Positions 5,128 to 5,999 of a stretch of 5,999 nucleotides of DNA are shown in pieces (positions within the stretch are counted from its first letter, which is position 1; the number at the start of each line of letters is the position of its first letter). The position numbers and the translations under genes were made by a program. This DNA comes from Spirochaetaceae bacterium (lineage in GTDB: Bacteria > Spirochaetota > Spirochaetia > Treponematales > Breznakiellaceae). A model generated the notes under the pieces. It had not been told where the DNA came from and did no database searches. It saw only the letters and a list, made by a program, of their open reading frames with translations. The stretch lies in assembly GCA_031279895.1 (NCBI GenBank), contig JAITHR010000189.1, positions 1 through 5,999 of the forward strand. The letters run 5' to 3'.

Positions 5128-5999
5128 TTCCAAGGGCTGTCGGGTATATCGCTTCTGGTGATAAACCGTTGGGTCGCGCTGTTGAAATACAGGGCGTTCT
5201 TCATGTTGCATTTGATAGATACCGTTTGATCAAGATCCGCGTCGGTGTTGTTCGGCGCGGAAATCCGTATCTGCGTTCCGTTTACGTCCACCGTCATAAT
5301 GACCTTGTTTCCAATCGGTTCATAGGCGTATACCGTGCCTTTAATCCAGCCTTCCTCCTCTTGGGCGGTGAAACTGAACGCAATATCAATGCCGCGAATC
5401 CCCAAATCCACCTGATCGATCTGTTCCGCTTTGAGGGTCTCCGCCACGTCCGCCTCCGGCGCGAGCGGCGTGTTTTGATCCAGCACGCGAAGGGTAAGAC
5501 GCCCGCCTGCGGAGTCTAACCGTGCGGGAAAGATATTGATTTCCGGCTCTCCAAAGAGGCGGGCCACGAATTCATTAACCGGCGTGTAATACATCTCCAT
5601 TGAAGTCCCAAGCTGTTCTATCTTCCCGTTGTTCATTACCGCGATACGGTCTGCCAGGGACATGGCTTCCATAAAATCATGGGTAACATAGATGGTCGTG
5701 GTATTAAAGGCGCTCTGCATCTCCTTGAGTTCCCCCCGCATGAAATGGCGCAGTTTCGCGTCAAGGTGCGCCAGAGGCTCGTCCATAAGAAACACCGCCG
5801 GCTCCCGAACCAGACACCGGCCAATCGCCACCCGCTGGCGCTGGCCGTTGGAAAGCTGGCTTGGCTTCCGTTCATACAGACCGTCGATTTTCATCATCTT
5901 AACCACCCGCTCCACCGCTTGTTTGATATGGGATTCGTCTTTATAGTACCGCTTCCCGCGCATGGGAAAGGCGATATTATCATAGACCGACAGGTGGGG
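5118..5999 (-). CDS. ABC sugar/polyol importer ATPase, MalK/UgpC type (first of a pair), N-terminus outside window
   Basis: Partial gene: 293 C-terminal residues are visible and the frame is open to the window edge. The edge codons read PHLSVYDNIAF, the stretch just after the Q-loop, so Walker A and the start lie beyond 5999; the ATG at 5963 is internal. Seen, numbering from the edge: signature LSNGQ (49-53), Walker B FLMDEP (Asp73, Glu74), D-loop AHLD (77-80), and H-loop His107 in VTHDFMEAMSLAD. A C-terminal TOBE-like part includes GIRGIDI and the strand-rich stretch after it. The second signature Gly is Asn (AAC at 5849-5847). The C-terminal half differs clearly from the neighbouring ATPase, so the pair is not a recent duplicate and probably forms a heterodimer, as in the glycerol importer GlpS/GlpT. 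Permease and binding-protein genes are expected further upstream or elsewhere. Confidence 0.93.
   Translation of the reverse strand, partial: PHLSVYDNIAFPMRGKRYYKDESHIKQAVERVVKMMKIDGLYERKPSQLSNGQRQRVAIGRCLVREPAVFLMDEPLAHLDAKLRHFMRGELKEMQSAFNTTTIYVTHDFMEAMSLADRIAVMNNGKIEQLGTSMEMYYTPVNEFVARLFGEPEINIFPARLDSAGGRLTLRVLDQNTPLAPEADVAETLKAEQIDQVDLGIRGIDIAFSFTAQEEEGWIKGTVYAYEPIGNKVIMTVDVNGTQIRISAPNNTDADLDQTVSIKCNMKNALYFNSATQRFITRSDIPDSPWKRR

Noticed and set aside
5116..5211. Upstream extension of the second ATPase to an ATG at 5211
   Set aside because: It would overlap the first ATPase by about 90 bp and add residues unlike the family. The GTG at 5115 with AAGGAGA gives a normal N-terminus.
5118..5963. 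Complete short ABC ATPase starting at the ATG at 5963
   Set aside because: The frame continues upstream with conserved family sequence (PHLSVYDNIAF) to the window edge, so the ATG is internal and the gene is truncated by the window, not by mutation.

Overview
The window is bacterial DNA with a compact, high-coding-density layout. All six confident genes lie on the minus strand and read right to left. Gene content and motifs point to a polyol (most likely four-carbon sugar alcohol) uptake and catabolism locus. Moderate-to-high GC, strong GGAG-type ribosome binding sites and a dispersed hairpin repeat would fit a spirochaete such as a gut Treponema. That placement is an impression, not something the sequence proves.

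Region by region, in transcription order (right to left): 5999-5118 holds the 3' part of a MalK/UgpC-type ABC transporter ATPase, whose N-terminus lies outside the window. 5115-3991 holds a second complete ATPase of the same type, coupled to the first by a 2-nt gap and a shared Shine-Dalgarno/stop. 3957-2881 holds a zinc-dependent medium-chain dehydrogenase that closely resembles erythritol/L-threitol dehydrogenase (EltD). A strong rho-independent terminator at 2850-2806 follows. After an AT-rich promoter-like gap, a second transcription unit runs dhaK (2691-1696), dhaL (1662-1012), rpiB-like isomerase (999-535).

Proposed joint function: an ABC importer with two different ATPases brings in a tetritol (erythritol or threitol). 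EltD oxidises it to erythrulose, the DhaK/DhaL pair phosphorylates erythrulose, and the RpiB-like protein isomerises the tetrulose phosphate to D-erythrose 4-phosphate for the pentose phosphate pathway. The RpiB-like protein supports this. It has lost the His thought to open the ribose furanose ring and the usual Asp-His pair, as expected if its substrate cannot form a furanose. If the intermediate is L-erythrulose 1-phosphate, an additional isomerase (LerI/EryH type) is needed and is not in the window.

Region 1-534 has no credible gene. It is a mosaic of nested repeats: a 126-bp duplication, 63-bp tandem units, and a small hairpin module. One copy of the hairpin module runs into rpiB and supplies its last five codons and its stop. 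This repeat cluster and the altered isomerase are the most unusual things here.
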